Assembly (NCBI GenBank): GCA_022385755.1
Contig: MU278348.1
Location: forward strand, 4,708 to 68,707
From: Trametopsis cervina
Lineage: Eukaryota; Basidiomycota; Agaricomycetes; Polyporales; Irpicaceae
Direction of reading: 5' to 3'
Length of the DNA: 64,000 nt
Below the pieces are notes generated by a model. It saw only the letters and a program-made list of their open reading frames with translations, was not told the DNA's origin and did no database searches. The translations under genes and the position numbers were made by a program. Below, in pieces: positions 22,381 to 34,827 of the stretch (position 1 is the first letter of the stretch; each line of letters begins with the position of its first letter).

Positions 22381-23612
22381 AACATCAATGTACCCAAATT
22401 CCCTTTGCCTGCAACAGACAATTTGAGTTCACCAGTTCACTTTCTTGAAAAGACCTCTGGGGTATCAGATGAGCCTCTCGAGTTGTGTTGGGTCCTGCAG
22501 TTAGTGACGGAACAAACCACATTTCGATATAGGGTACTTTCGAGATGAATCTTGTCACCACATACACTTCACGTACACCGCATCCATTGCCTACAAAAGC
22601 CCTAGTGGGGTAAAAGAAAATTTAAATATATCTTGAATAATACAACCGAATATCGACTTACCTCAACGTACTAACAAGGGCGTCGTAGAGCACCAAAGAG
22701 AAGTGTCAATCTACCTCTGATGACTCCTAGCCTAGGTATGGATGCGAAGGTCGTGTACGGACGAAGTAAATGATGAACCCGACAAAAGACGTATCCCGTC
22801 AACGAACCCAAAGTGAGTCTTGTATGAATGATTTTGCCCCACTTTAGTAGGCAAATCTATTGTACTTGAGATGCCTATTCCAGAATCTCCCGGTGTAGTG
22901 CTGTCTTTCGAGCCGGAAGCGGAGCTTAGTCCCAGGGACGTACAGGTTCGTCAACTGCCTTTTTCTACCATCCATTGTCTCTCAATATAGTCATCTATGC
23001 GGTAGTCCCGTAAAAGGGTGAGAAGCGGCTACGAAGGTTCTTATAAGACGACTTCGTACGCACATTCAAGTTCGCGGTCACGGTCGTGCTCAAGAACAGG
23101 CCTCATTCCCATAACCGAATATTTGTTATCCAGTTTTGCATGGGAAAGCTGCACATATGATCTAGCGTTATTGGTGACAACTTTGTAGTTGAAGTGAAAA
23201 ATGGCGGCACGAGAAACATTCGTACTTCGAAGCAAGTCAAGATACGCAAATACCACATCACGTGATCGTGTTTCGCGCCGCAGCGCAAGTACCGTCTTAC
23301 AACCGGGATCCTCATCCATTTCGGGGCTGCTTTTCTACTTTTTGCTGCTGCGGGCCCACGCACTGCGTTTGTTCTCATACCAGTAGCTACGTAATATTTC
23401 CATCACATCCAGCGATTCTAGCGAGACCCACGCTCAGACTGAGGACGCAGAGAACGCACACAACCTGAGAACGTGGCACGGGGATCCGACGAGCGATAAT
23501 GTCCTATGATGCCATGTTCTCCCAGTGCAATAAGGTTATTCCGTTTACACGCTGGTGGAGATGATGAAGATTACGATATCATATAACGATCCCTTACAGA
23601 ACACACGGCAAT
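22381..23612. other. Distal upstream duplicate DNA and intergenic gap
   Basis: From about 22440 to 22870 the sequence is related to the DNA upstream of copy D (about 56040-56350) and partly of E (about 59980-60110). Shared marks are TGGGTCCTG, GTGGGGTAAA and ATTTTGCCC. It therefore belongs to the duplicated unit. From 22870 to 23612 I see no gene, only a short minus-strand ORF (23041-23319) with no recognised domain. Confidence 0.5.
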
Positions 23613-26217
23613 CTAGAAGAGACCTAACAGATCCTCCTGCGGCTGAGCTGCCACAGGCGACATAGTCTGGAACACAGATGGGATAGTCGGTGCTGGCGAC
23701 GATGCCATAGGTTGGCTGAACGACAAGCCACTAAATGTGTCCGTATGTGCTGGAGCCACAGGCATGCTGATTCCTGCGTTTCCAAATATCGAGACAAGAT
23801 CATCAAGTGGATTACTTGAGGTTCCTGCTAGCAGGTTTGCTGCTGCGGGTGTAGATGCAAGAACCGCAGTGGCGGCAATCCCGGACGGTTGGTGATCATC
23901 TGTAGTAGGTTCATCAAAGTTAAGCAGATTCTCGGCTTGCTGTCCGATAACAACCGTTTGAAGGGCCTTTTGGGTGACTTGCTGGTCGTCACCAAGACTA
24001 TGCAGTAGAGCCAATCAGTACATTTCGCTTGAAGAAAAGTATGCATCGACGTACTCGCCGGCCTTTCGAGCTAGAGAATCCACACCGATCCTGCCTCTAC
24101 CCACGAACGTCTGCGCTGGCTTATGATATACGCTCGCCAGACTTGATATCTCGCCTAGCAGCTCTTCGAGCAAGGCGGGCGCAACTGTTGTTCTGGGCAG
24201 TGAGATAGGTGGGCGATGTGCAAGTACGACGTTCTGAGATGTACACGTTTCAGTAACAACAGTATCCGGGAATGAAACTCAACTACCTTTGCTGCACCAG
24301 GATCTGTTGACAAGAGCCGCCAATAGATATAAGCCCGGTCCCGCACGTCTGGCGAATCGCAATCCTTTGTTGCTGTGTTCAGCACGCGCTGAACCAATCC
24401 TTGTGACGAGTCCGGTTTGCGCAAAAACAGCTTTACTACGGCGGTCAGAGTCTGTAATTGAACCTATGGCACACAATCAGTCGCCAGTATATCTCATCAC
24501 GACGGGCAACATACGGGATATGATTCCTCAATGAAAGTGTCAACGAATATCCCCAGCAGTTCGTCCGCGTTGTCAATTTTGTTGGCGTATTCTCCGATGA
24601 TCCAGATGAGGGATGCCTTTGCCTCAGGTTCGTCCAGTTCATCGAGGTTAGCGCATAGTGTCGGGATGACGCCTTCGTATGTAGAAGGGTATTTTCGAAA
24701 AATATCCTATGACCGCTAATCAGCCCAAGTTCAAAGAGAAGATACTGGTGCTCACTTTCATCACAACGACCGCTTCTTGAACGACGTAGCTTACCCGGGT
24801 ACCAATTAGTTCCAGGAGCACATTCACGCAGCGTTCCGCAGCTTCGTCGATCTTGATGGCGGCCTGACCAATAGCCTTGATACTCCGCCGTACGAAGTCA
24901 ACGTCGACCTCTGATGCGTACCTGTCAAGAGAGTTAGAAACCCGTAAAATCTTGCATAAACAAATCCAGCGCACTCTTTCAACTCGCTGAGAAGCGCATC
25001 TACATTGTTTTCTCCAGCGAGACGGACCATGATATCCAGCTTTTCGACCTTGACATATAAAGGGTCGTTGTATTTGCAGAAAAACACTCGCATTTCGGTG
25101 GTCAGTATATCCGGTCGCTTCTGCAGCAGCAAGTTGATATTCCGTAGCGCAACCCACTGGACTTCTGGAGGGTTAGATAACAGCGTAACCAAAGGCGGTG
25201 CCATCTTGCGAACGAGCTGTTTGGTGAGGTTCTCTGAGGTGACTTCACGCATGTGGATCATGATGACCTAAAGCCGCTCGATGGTTATATTACTTTAGAA
25301 GCGATATAGAGCGATCAGCCATACCTTGACGGCCGCAAGCACGACACTCGCGTTTGCGTGCTGGAACTGCGGGACGACGCGCTCGCAGATATGTTCGCTT
25401 TCTCTCTCATCTACAGCCTGGTACCTCGAGAGTGCATTCAGAATGGCCACCCTCCCCCACTCCGAGCATTCGTTGAGGGCGATGAGCAGCTTATTTAAGA
25501 TGTTGCTTGTGATCACGAAGACGTCCTCTGTCGCGCCGGAGGCAACTGCGGCGTGATGTATGTCTGTGAGGGCTGCAACCGTATTGGCAACAACCTGAGG
25601 TCGGTGAGTATTAAAAACGTTTATAGACCGCGGAACAACGCACCATTGGATTACTGTCCGATATCATTTCCCGCAACGTCTCCAGGAAACCGTTCTCAAT
25701 GACCAGCTCCGGTTTAAGATCGTACAGCTTGGCCACGCAAAGAGCAGCTGTCTTGCGCACATACGGATTATCATCACGAAGGCATTTCTGCAGAGGGTCG
25801 CAGAGATAGTCGATAATCTTCTCCGCTCGGAGAACTCCCATTGTGCGAATGGCGAGAGCGCGGACGAGGGGGTTTGGATCGTCTGTATCCTTCACAAATG
25901 TGTTCACAGCGAGGATAACTAGTTCTGGTTGTGTCTTTGCATAGTTCATGAGATACAGATATACGAGCTTCTTTTGCTCAAGATCATCGGTCTGCATGTT
26001 CTTCAGGACGTCCGGAAAGAGACCACTGACGTCTGCAGACGGATAAATATGGGGGATGGCAGCACCAGAGGGCTCAGTAACACTCACCCTTCTGAACAGT
26101 CATGTTTGCTATCACTCGTTTGATTGCATCCTTCCGCTTCTCCTTGTACTCGCTGTTAAGATCGGCACTGAGCTCGAAGTTCTCTCCTTTACGCGGCGGT
26201 GCACGGAAGCCCGACAT
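23613..26217 (-). CDS. Beta-adaptin, AP-1 complex beta subunit type
   Basis: Large subunit of a clathrin adaptor, most likely AP-1 (trans-Golgi/endosome traffic). ATG 26217 gives [20 protein letters not shown] and [15 protein letters not shown]. An intron leads to [51 protein letters not shown] and [18 protein letters not shown], the HEAT/armadillo solenoid of the trunk. More exons of solenoid run to about 24160. The hinge contains LLNFDEP, a clathrin-box match, then an Ala/Pro/Ser tail ending QEDLLGLF. There is no C-terminal appendage domain, as in fungal AP-1 beta; AP-2 beta cannot be fully excluded. About ten short introns. The usual MTVGKD is MTVQKD. It heads a same-strand run with Arp2/3 subunit 5 and delta-COP. 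Confidence 0.88.
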
Positions 26218-26653
26218 GATAGTGTTTTTCGAGAAGGCACCTTATATGTTCACAGAAGATACCGATTCCGGTCACAGCTGTAATAGATGACCCACTGTAA
26301 GGTCGTGTGTTCGATAGATGAGTGCTACTGCATTGGCTTTAGACAAGTTGCGATCATGCTAAGCGAGGTCACGTGATGTAGTGTCGCAGTCGCAGTACTA
26401 ATAGCGATTCATAACTTGTAGTACGCAGATGAACACTGCAGACGTGGTTAGAGCTAATGGCACACCAGTGGACCATTGAACCTTTGAGACAAGGATGGGT
26501 CAACGAAGCATTGAAGCACTAACGGTCCCGGCCCCTACGTGGATAGCTTTAGGAGTGTTGCATTTGTGTATTCCTGAAGAGCGAGAGGACGGTAGGCTAG
26601 TGTAGCCCTGAGTTTGAGCTCCTATTCATTCAAGTCCGGTCCCATGATATCCA
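26218..26653. other. Intergenic, no gene
   Basis: This 436-bp gap lies between the beta-adaptin start and the Arp2/3 subunit stop. Nothing recognisable is present; it should hold the beta-adaptin promoter. Confidence 0.6.
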
Positions 26654-27307
26654 CTATACGAGCCTTCTGTCTGTCATGGCCCTCACAATACACCCCGTAC
26701 CCGCGACCTCTGTCAACTGATCGTAGCGGACGACAGTATCTCGGTCAGCCCACAATAAAATATGGCAGAGGATGACCAGCTGGCCGTACCTTTTCATGCC
26801 AACCGAGCAAAACACTCCCGCTGACTTCGCCCCACCCAGGTAGAGCCATGCCTTTGTACAAATACTTCATGAGCGTATCCTGGGCATCCTGGGACAAGGC
26901 TTTGATGACACCGGGAATCTCGGCGGACTTTGTGCTGTTCAATATTGTCACAAGTGTTTGCAAGTTGAGGTTCTGGAGGGAACATGTGAGACGGAAACGC
27001 TACGATGTGACCTAATAGGCGTACCTTTGCCTCCTCTACATTGAGACCGTATGGAGCGTCCGTCAGCACCAAATCAAGTGCTCCTGCGACATCGCCTCTG
27101 GTGCACCATGCCACTTATGAGACGTCATCCCGAGATAGGTTAGAATATGACTCACTTCGAAATGTAACCTCGGATGGCGGTAGATTTCTGCTTGGTGTCA
27201 CTGATAACCTGTGCGGGGTCCCGTGGGTCTGGTTCATACAGCTCGCTATCGAGGAGGACATCCTCATCGTATTGGTCAATGTCGATCTTTCTAAAGTTGA
27301 CGTCCAT
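26654..27307 (-). CDS. ARC15: Arp2/3 complex subunit 5 (p16-Arc)
   Basis: Smallest subunit of the Arp2/3 actin-nucleation complex, which drives actin patches for endocytosis. ATG 27307: MDVNFRKIDIDQYDEDVLLD, SELYEPDPRDPAQVISDTKQ and AIRGYISK. After an intron come GDVAGALDLVLTDAPYG and VEEAK, a further intron, then LQTLVTILNSTKSAEIPGVI and DTLMKYLYKGMALPGWG. A final intron joins VLLGWHEK to LTEVAGTGCIVRAMTDRRLV and TAG at 26654-26656. This last exon restores the conserved family end. Without it the frame would run through the intron to a stop at 26745. The length of about 155 residues is normal. The symbol follows the yeast ARC15 name for this family. Confidence 0.93.
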
Positions 27308-27908
27308 CGCGTCAGGCTCGGCAAGGCTAGAAAGGTGGTGGAAGAGGGCAGATGACGCGCGTGCCAGGCAAGCAGTAGAGGATCAATCACGCATAAACAA
27401 GAGGCCTTGCACACTTTCGCGTGCCGTCCCTCTGAATGCCTTGTTCTGAATTGCAGTAGCGGTCCGATTCCAGCTTTCATCTTTATACAAGTATATGTTC
27501 CCGTGCTTCCGCTCACACTTCTACTCGTGTCCTTTATAATTCGCAATTTATACTACACCCGACGTATTTGCCACACCCTCGCCTGACACACCACAAACGA
27601 CAGCCTGTGATTATGCTGCTTCAGAACCACTATCAGTATGCTCTTACGGCATTGATCAAGCGAACGCGGAGCATAGCAGCTTATCAGAAGTTCTAAAGAA
27701 CGACACGAGATCGTGTTCGTTGTGACTACTGCAGAACGTGAAACGTGGGGCGACCACTGCACGGGGAAAGGGACGTCATAAGATGAATCGATAACGTTCC
27801 AGATCCGTGATTTGAAGACCTGAATATCGGAAATACTGCAACATTGCGTGTCAACTTCAATCGGTCATAAGTTACAACATACTATCTCGTATTTTTTACC
27901 AGCTGGCT
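27308..27908. other. Intergenic, no gene
   Basis: This 0.6-kb gap holds the upstream region of the Arp2/3 subunit gene and the 3' end of the delta-COP gene. No ORF with a recognisable domain. Confidence 0.6.
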
Positions 27909-29896
27909 CTACGCCACGGAATATCCTTCCACAATCACGCTGGTCTCTTCCGAGAATACGACATCCTCTCCGCCGTCCACTTTTGTTACCGAAGCAAGCC
28001 GTATACCCGCAATGCTTCCCTGTCCAATGAAGGATACTTGTACAGGGAAGAATGCGCTTGGGTCGTCCCCGCCGATCGAGAATTCGAGAGTGCCTGACGG
28101 GTCGTCGCTGTCCACCCGCGAGACGAGCCAGTCTATAGCGTGGTCAGAGCTATTGAGACGCCAGTCTCCTGTGTGGGATGAAACAGTAGGGTAGGAACCG
28201 CTCCTGTCAAGATTTCAGAGTTAGCAAAATGACGAGAACAGGTGAATGACTCGAGACACACGGCAGAGGTATGGTAATGACAACATCATGGAGGATGACA
28301 CCTCTATTCTCAAGCTCATATTCAATATTGACATCGCATGTACCATCGTTCCCTGGTGTGGGCCAGCAGTTGACTACGGACAGCATGAATCAGCACGATC
28401 TCAATGTGAGCAATAGGAGGTTAAAACCCACTAGATAATGGTACATAGCTTTCATCTTTGCCAGCATATCTCCACTTCAGCACTGCTAAAGACTGGCCGA
28501 CAGGGAACGACCTCGAAGGATCTTTGAGTGCGATGAGCCGCTCCCTGTTAGCCGCAAATTTGCCCACATTGGGATGTTGCTTATACTGCAGCTCAGGGCC
28601 GAACGAAGTGGCAGGCTCTGCCAGAGAGAGCTTGACTCGTGCAAGCGCACGATCTGTGATTTGAAGGTTCATATCTCCCGTCAGCTGGAGATTGTTCAGC
28701 CCTCCTTCTCGTGCGAGTTCAACGGTGATCTTCTCTTGCACAATGACGTGCACGCTTTGCGTACGGCATTAGCACAAATATTTGTATGCGACTATGAAGA
28801 CACCACCTTTCGGGCGTAACAGTCGGCAAACTGCTGCGCAAATCTTTGACCGGCTGAATAGCGGCAGGCTCTGGCGGAGCAGGCGACCCGGGCAAGGACA
28901 TATCCTCCGAAAGTAAGGCCTCTCCACCAAGCGCATCGAGCAGTTGCGACTGTGTGGTTTTCTTCCCCCCGAGCTGCATACCGCTCTTCTTGAATGCAGG
29001 GGTCTTGAGAGCCGATGCAGCCGGGGATGCTGCGCGCACAGGCACCGGTGCTTCGTATCGTTGGGGGACGGGCGCGTAGCCAGACATGCCGCCACCGAGA
29101 TAGCTTGCTCCTCCGCCAGGCCCGCCAGCGGCTGCACGTCGCTGTTGCTCTCTCCTTTGCATCTCCAGCTGCTTCGCACGACGTTTGAGTTCTTCCTTCG
29201 CTTCCGCTTCCTTGTTCTGCATAGAAAGAAGGCATCAGTTACTACCAAAGAGCTACACGGCGTGTCGGCGAATGATGGCTATGCTCTTGGTACATCTCAT
29301 ATCGCTTTCTACAATAGCTAGCAAACTCATGAAGGGAGAGAGACTCACCCGAGCTATGATTTCCTGGATTTTCTCCTCATGACTCTCCATCTCCAGAACA
29401 TTCCGCACTTGTACCAGCCCAACAGACTCTCTGTACCCTAAGCTTACCACCTCATCAAACGCCTCTAGAATCTCGAACGCGTTCCTCGTAATTTCGCGCT
29501 GATCAGCGCTCCTACACATGTCGGAGACAACGCGTGCAAAGAGGTGCAGAGTGTCAATATCCTGAAGGATATTAGATGCTTTGTTGGTGATGAGGAGAAT
29601 GTAGAGGTCTTCGAGCGGTTGGTAGACATAGCGTACGTCCGAGGTCTCGACGGACGTGTGCTGGGTATTGGTCGGGATGACTTTGGGGAAAGAGGCAAGC
29701 AGTGATTCGATGCGAGCACGTGGCATGTCGCGGAATTGACGAGATATGACGGCTGAGGTACAAGTTCCAGTTTGCAAGGTGGAGGCGGATGGATTAATAC
29801 TGACCTTTCCCGCCTTTGGTACATATCGACGCAGCAAGTACAACCTGTGGTAATGATTAATATAAAACGGTCTTAAAACGAGTCGAAGCATACCAT
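27909..29896 (-). CDS. RET2: Coatomer subunit delta (delta-COP)
   Basis: Subunit of the COPI vesicle coat for Golgi-to-ER transport. ATG 29896 is followed at once by an intron (GTATGC...CCACAG), so the first coding exon is only ATG. Next come VVLAASICTKGGK, an intron and AVISRQFRDMPRARIESLLA. DVRYVYQPLEDLYILLITNK and FEILEAFDEVVSLGYRE complete the longin-like domain. The linker is helical (EAKEELKRRAKQLEMQRREQ) then Gly/Pro/Ala-rich, and the C-terminal mu-homology domain runs VHVIVQEKITVELAREGG to the end ...FSEETSVIVEGYSVA. Signature pieces are NLQLTGDMNLQITD, GPELQYKQHPNV and VNCWPTPGNDGTCDVNIEYE. About seven introns. Length and domains are complete. Confidence 0.93.
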
Positions 29897-32298
29897 CTCA
29901 GCTCCTGTTGAATATCACTAGGTTATTGTGGTCTTGACAAAGGTGTGCGATGTGAGGTATAGGTCTGTACATCATGATCTCTACAGACGTGTCTTTGAAG
30001 CGCCTATGCCTCTCGCTCACGTGACGACAGATGCACTTCAATACTCCTGGTCGACGTCGCTCATCTCTCTGGTGTGTCGCCCGAGTTTACCATCACATGC
30101 AGCAACCATAGTAGCGGCACTATGGGGTGTGAAGATTCTTCTCTCGAATGAGCACGCCAGCTTCAGCTTTCCTGTGATTCAAGACGTGGACAGAGTCGGG
30201 TTAAGGAATGCAGACGGTACGAATCTTTCCGCCCTTCCCTGCATTGGAGCTCAACACCTTCCGTAGAGAGCTAGCTGGATGCATTTCTTAACTTTGCATT
30301 CCAGTCTATGAGGCGGATGTGTGGCATTGAAGTTCCTTTTGGGTGGTTCTTGCTGGCTAGCAACAATCTACACTCAGCTCCGAATAGTCGGTCACAAGTG
30401 GGTAGCACTCTAGATAGAATCTACTCATTGCTGTCACACATGCGTTGCTTACACTCTCTATGCTAGACAGACTTGCGCCCATCTGCTGTTGCGTCTTCGT
30501 GCGACGCAATGTCAAACGCCTGTATGCGCTCTGCCCATGCTATCTCTGATGCGTAGACATTCGGTGTGGCACTTGGCATCTGTCTATTTCTACTATTTTA
30601 TTTTTCCCTCTCCTCCGACCATCACGAACAAGTCCGTACCGCCGATGTCTACGGACGCTGCTCGCGCCAGTTATCGTCGATTGTGGCGCTGACGGAAAGA
30701 CCGCTTCGAACATGGGAGGAACGGACGCCACATCGTCTTCGGTGTTCCCTTTCGCCGTAACTGCGAGACAAGCTGCAATGAAACTCAGTTTATGGACATA
30801 CAAGTGCTGCGGTGGAAGCTTGATCGAATGAGCATGCCCTTTTCTACGCCACACCAAATGCTTACTGTAACATCACCACGTTGGCAATCATGCTGCAGTA
30901 CAAGCGGGTTTCTACTGGCCATGATCTTCTCAATACCAATTACTATCAGACACCCAAGGAACATCCTATTCAGCCCCGTCCGGCTAGGCTGGTACGTCGC
31001 TCATGGGGAGTGTCTGCGATTTTCTGGTAGTTCACGATTTCTCATATGCCAGCTAGCGTTGGATATTATTATCTCGCGCTGCATGTGTGCTCGTCAGACT
31101 CTTAGTGCGCATCTTTCCCTAAATCTGAAGCAGGTGAACTAACATACTGATTGTCAGGCCATGCCGCCACGCCGCTACGGCATGTATGAACCACGACAGC
31201 TGACAGAATCCCAACAAAGCCCGAATGTTGTGTATATAGTTCAGGCGGCAGAACCTCGTCATTCCGAGCGCATAACACGTCTCGGCGGCGAGATGCAACC
31301 AATGACGATCAGTGGGCTACTCAGGCACGTACTGTATGTATCTTCACCAATCGGTGAAGAACGGCGCTGCCGAGCGCGTTGCTGTCTACCACTGTAAGTA
31401 ATCCATCACACCCGACGGCTCCATTCAAGTCACTCGTCAGACCGCAATCACTCGATGTGATGGTATCCTTTACTCTGGCCCGTTGCGTTCATCGAACAGC
31501 GGAGGCCTTGGTCAAGCCTTTGCCCACTAAAGCTGTCGAGTTTCGGGAACGAGAACCAGGTGTATGGCTGTCGTGGGCGATTTGCACCTGAACAAGAGCC
31601 TGGGCCAAATGGACAAGATCAGCGTTGATCTTCATTTGAACACATGCTGACAACGTTGCTGTTTAGTGCGTGCCATTAGCCCGGACCTGCCTCGAATTTC
31701 CGCCCATCCGGTGCGAAGCCCTATCCAACAAGAGCCTTCTGTCCAGTAACCCGTGCGAATCTGATTTCTGCCCCCGCACGCGTTTGCAAGGACGTTAATA
31801 CCGACTGTCAAGGCATAGGCACTGAGCTATCGTCCAAATAATACCGCAGGTTGCTATCAATCATATCGTTTCCGACAAACAAGGATGAAATACAGAACGA
31901 CGAATTCCCCAGATGGGTTTAGTTGGAATACCATCTCGCATGTCCTGATTTAATCCGAACTACATTCCGAGGGTCATCACCTTGAGGTCAGCCTCGTTGT
32001 CGGTCCATTTTTTCGCGCATGCCTTGGCGCATGCTAACCATGGATCCTACTCATGTTACGTACGACATCTGATTTGATGTCACACCAGTTTCCAAGCTAA
32101 CATCCTCGTGTAGAGATGCGTTCGGCGGTCTGAGTCTGTTGATCCAAATGCCGCTAGTCTCCCAGGGTCCTTGCACCTTCATTCGCTCCACCATATGGTC
32201 GTAGTGCTGTGCTTCTCCAGGCGTGCATTCTATGGGCCCGTGATGGAGGTAAGCTGACGGAAATTGTGCACGATATAAGTAGATCCCACGTCTGTATG
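29897..32298. other. Intergenic, 2.4 kb, no supported gene
   Basis: Scattered ORFs under 120 codons. The stretch about 30780-31140 (+) has one hydrophobic segment (FLICQLALDII) vaguely like multi-pass mushroom membrane proteins, but stops and missing splice signals break the frame. I treat it as unsupported or decayed. Confidence 0.4.
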
Positions 32299-32305
32299 TA
32301 TAAAA
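32299..32305 (+). promoter_or_regulatory. TATA box candidate
   Basis: TATAAAA lies 53 bp upstream of ATG 32352 of the cyclopropane-synthase-like gene, close to the expected distance for a short 5' UTR. It supports that start. Confidence 0.5.
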
Positions 32306-32351
32306 TGCCCTCAGACCGCTCATCTGGTCTTCAGAACTTGTATGCGCTCAT

Positions 32352-34324
32352 ATGGCTTATAGTGCTCCCGTAAGATTTCTTCTCACCATTGCCTTCCTTG
32401 CGCTCTCGCTGCGGGCGAAGATGTGGGAGTTGTTTGTGTTTTATGGTACGCACTTCTGTTGATCATGCCGCCTAAAGTCTGACTGGAACGCAATTCAACA
32501 GCACGCTGGTGTTTGCTGAACGCATTGCGGTCAGGTATTACTCGCGGCAGCTTTGCGCTCATTGAAGGGGACACTATACATCGGTTCGGGGAGAACCAAG
32601 AACAGATGACAAAGAACTCCCCTTCTGCCGTCATCAAGGTTCAAAATGGCAATTTCTGGTCTCGTATATACACGGCGCATGATCTGGGTTGTGAGTACAT
32701 TTTCTTTGGCATGATGCTATATTGGCTGAAGTAGAACTGCGTCTTAAGTTGCAGAAGCATATATGCATGGCGACTTCTCTGGTTCACCTAGCGATGTAAA
32801 AGCGGTGTTGGACGTGAGTGGCCGCTTGTGTAAGGCCATGATATGACTCATGATGCGACCTCGCAGCTTTGGCTTGCGAATCGCCACAACCTTACGTCGC
32901 TATCCAGCGTGCTGAGCTGGAGCGTATCGAAGCTCTCTGCCCTCTATGTCATGGCATTTGGTCAGTCCCTTTCGAACGCTCGACTCAATGTGGTAGGCAT
33001 TTTCCCGCATTTCTTCGAATACTCTACTGACCCTTTTGATTGCTCAGATTACAGGCTATGATGTGTCCAACGAGTTCTTCCATAAACTTCTCGGTGAGAC
33101 CATGCAATATTCGTGTGCGTTGTGGCCAGAGCACGCTGGTGGAATTCGTGGCGATGTCGATGGTGTGTGGAAAGAGACTGACCTTGACACTGCGCAAACG
33201 TATAAGCTCCGTAGTGTGCTACGCAGAGCGCGTGTCAGGCCTGGAGATAGACTGCTGGAGTTTGGTTGCGGCTGGGGGTCCCTATCAATTGAGGTACGTT
33301 CGATCCTTGGACGGATGTGGAGACGAGGCGGGTCATTTGGCTTTGCCTCTGTTCTGTGGAGATGCACCATCCGTCGATGTTGTACGATACTGATTGGGCA
33401 CTTTTTAGGCTGCCAAGATGGGCTGCATAGTTGATACTCTCACACTTTCCGTTGAGCAGAAGGAGTGGGCCGAAGGGCGCATCCGAGCTGAGGGACTCGA
33501 ACGAAGAATCACCGTGCACTTGCTCGACTATCGAAGGCTACCCCAGGATTTTGAACATCGTTTCGACGCTTTTGTCAGTATCGAGATGCTGGAGGTATGT
33601 AGTACATATTGAGTATAGGGCTGGCGAGTTTGTTACTCATCGTGAAAACAAAATAGCATGTCGGTGTGAAATGGCTGCCGACATATTTCAAGATAATAGA
33701 ATGGGCACTGAAGCCTGGCAGGGCCACTGCAGTCATGACCGCCACCTCGATGCCCGATTTTCGTTTCGGGAAATACCAGTGTGTTCCAATGTTGTTACGC
33801 TCCCGTCAACTCCATGATATGAACACCGCTTACAGATCGGAAGACTACGCTCGGCGATATCAATGGCCGAACGCTTTCCTGCCGTCGCCCACCTACCTTG
33901 CTGCAGTGGCAGACAGAACGTGGCGCGGGAAGATGGCTCTTGAGAGTATCGAAGACCACACTCATCACTACCCTCGTACTCTCCGAGAATGGGGTCGGTT
34001 AGTAGAGTGCCTAAACTGCGCTATTCATTGAGCTGAGCAGGGCTTTCACAGACGTCTACAAATGCATTGGGTTCCTGAAACGGTCCGAGATCTTGTTCAG
34101 CGTCACCCAGAGCTTTCCGATCCTGACGTTTTGGCAATGTTCAAACGCAAATGGGAATACATGTGCGTTTACGCCGAGATTGGATTTGCTAGAGCCTATA
34201 CTTCCTGTCATCAATGGACATTCACTAGACCCGTAGGTCATCTTTACACCCAGTTCACTCTGTTGCAATGTGCGTGCTGACCATCGGGGGCTGGCAGGAG
34301 AATATTGTTGCACGGTGCGATTGA
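32352..34324 (+). CDS. Cyclopropane-fatty-acyl-phospholipid synthase-like methyltransferase
   Basis: SAM-dependent enzyme of the CFA synthase/mycolic acid cyclopropane family, adding a methylene group across lipid double bonds. ATG 32352 (MAYSAPVRFLLTIAFLALSL) gives a hydrophobic N-terminal segment. An intron (32446-32501) leads to LNALRSGITRGSFALIEGDT, then EAYMHGDFSGSPSDVKAVLD, conserved in the family. The methyltransferase core has LLEFGCGWGSLSIE (SAM motif I), DTLTLSVEQKEWAEGR and IEMLEHVGVKW, where the EMLEHVG stretch is split by an intron after MLE. YQWPNAFLPSPTYLAAV follows. A last intron joins WTFTRP to ENIVARCD and TGA at 34322-34324. About eight introns. The family is common in bacteria and found in some fungi. 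Exon borders at 32690-32850 and 33600-33830 are less certain. Confidence 0.85.
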
Positions 34325-34827
34325 ACAACCGGTGTTACACCAACGAAACACAGCGACGAAAAATCACGACGAAAGAATCTGTCATTCCACCTCGGTACGC
34401 GCCCGTTGTAGTAACTCCCTCTTTGCTCTGGAATTAGTTGCTTTGACAAAATGCTTTGATGTACTTGGTTTGTCGTGAAACTCATGTAGTATAATCGTTC
34501 TCCTGTAGCCTGTAACTTACTTTCACGCCATGCTATTATCACGCCTTTCTCGACCTGTGCGATGTAGAATATATAGCCATGAGTTGTCTGCTTCATTACA
34601 CACGAGGTTGTGGGGTAGAGGTGTGCGCTATGTCTGCCTGCAAGCAATGCAACATTCAAATATCGGGAGTACGTGGGGCCGGTGATAACAAGCTCGTGCA
34701 GGTGGTTTTATGCTTTATGGGCGTCTAATCGTCAATGTGTAGTGGATCAAAATTCTCCTTACTGACTACCATCCGTTAACGAGAAGCGTGCACCCATAAG
34801 GCTCACTCTTTCTCAGATCACGCACCA
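34325..34827. other. Intergenic, no gene
   Basis: This 0.5-kb gap lies between the cyclopropane-synthase-like gene and the Utp14 gene, both on the plus strand. No ORF or structure worth calling. Confidence 0.6.

Noticed and set aside
30780..31140. Multi-pass membrane protein gene
   Set aside because: One hydrophobic stretch only, with stops and no consistent splice pattern; at best a decayed remnant.
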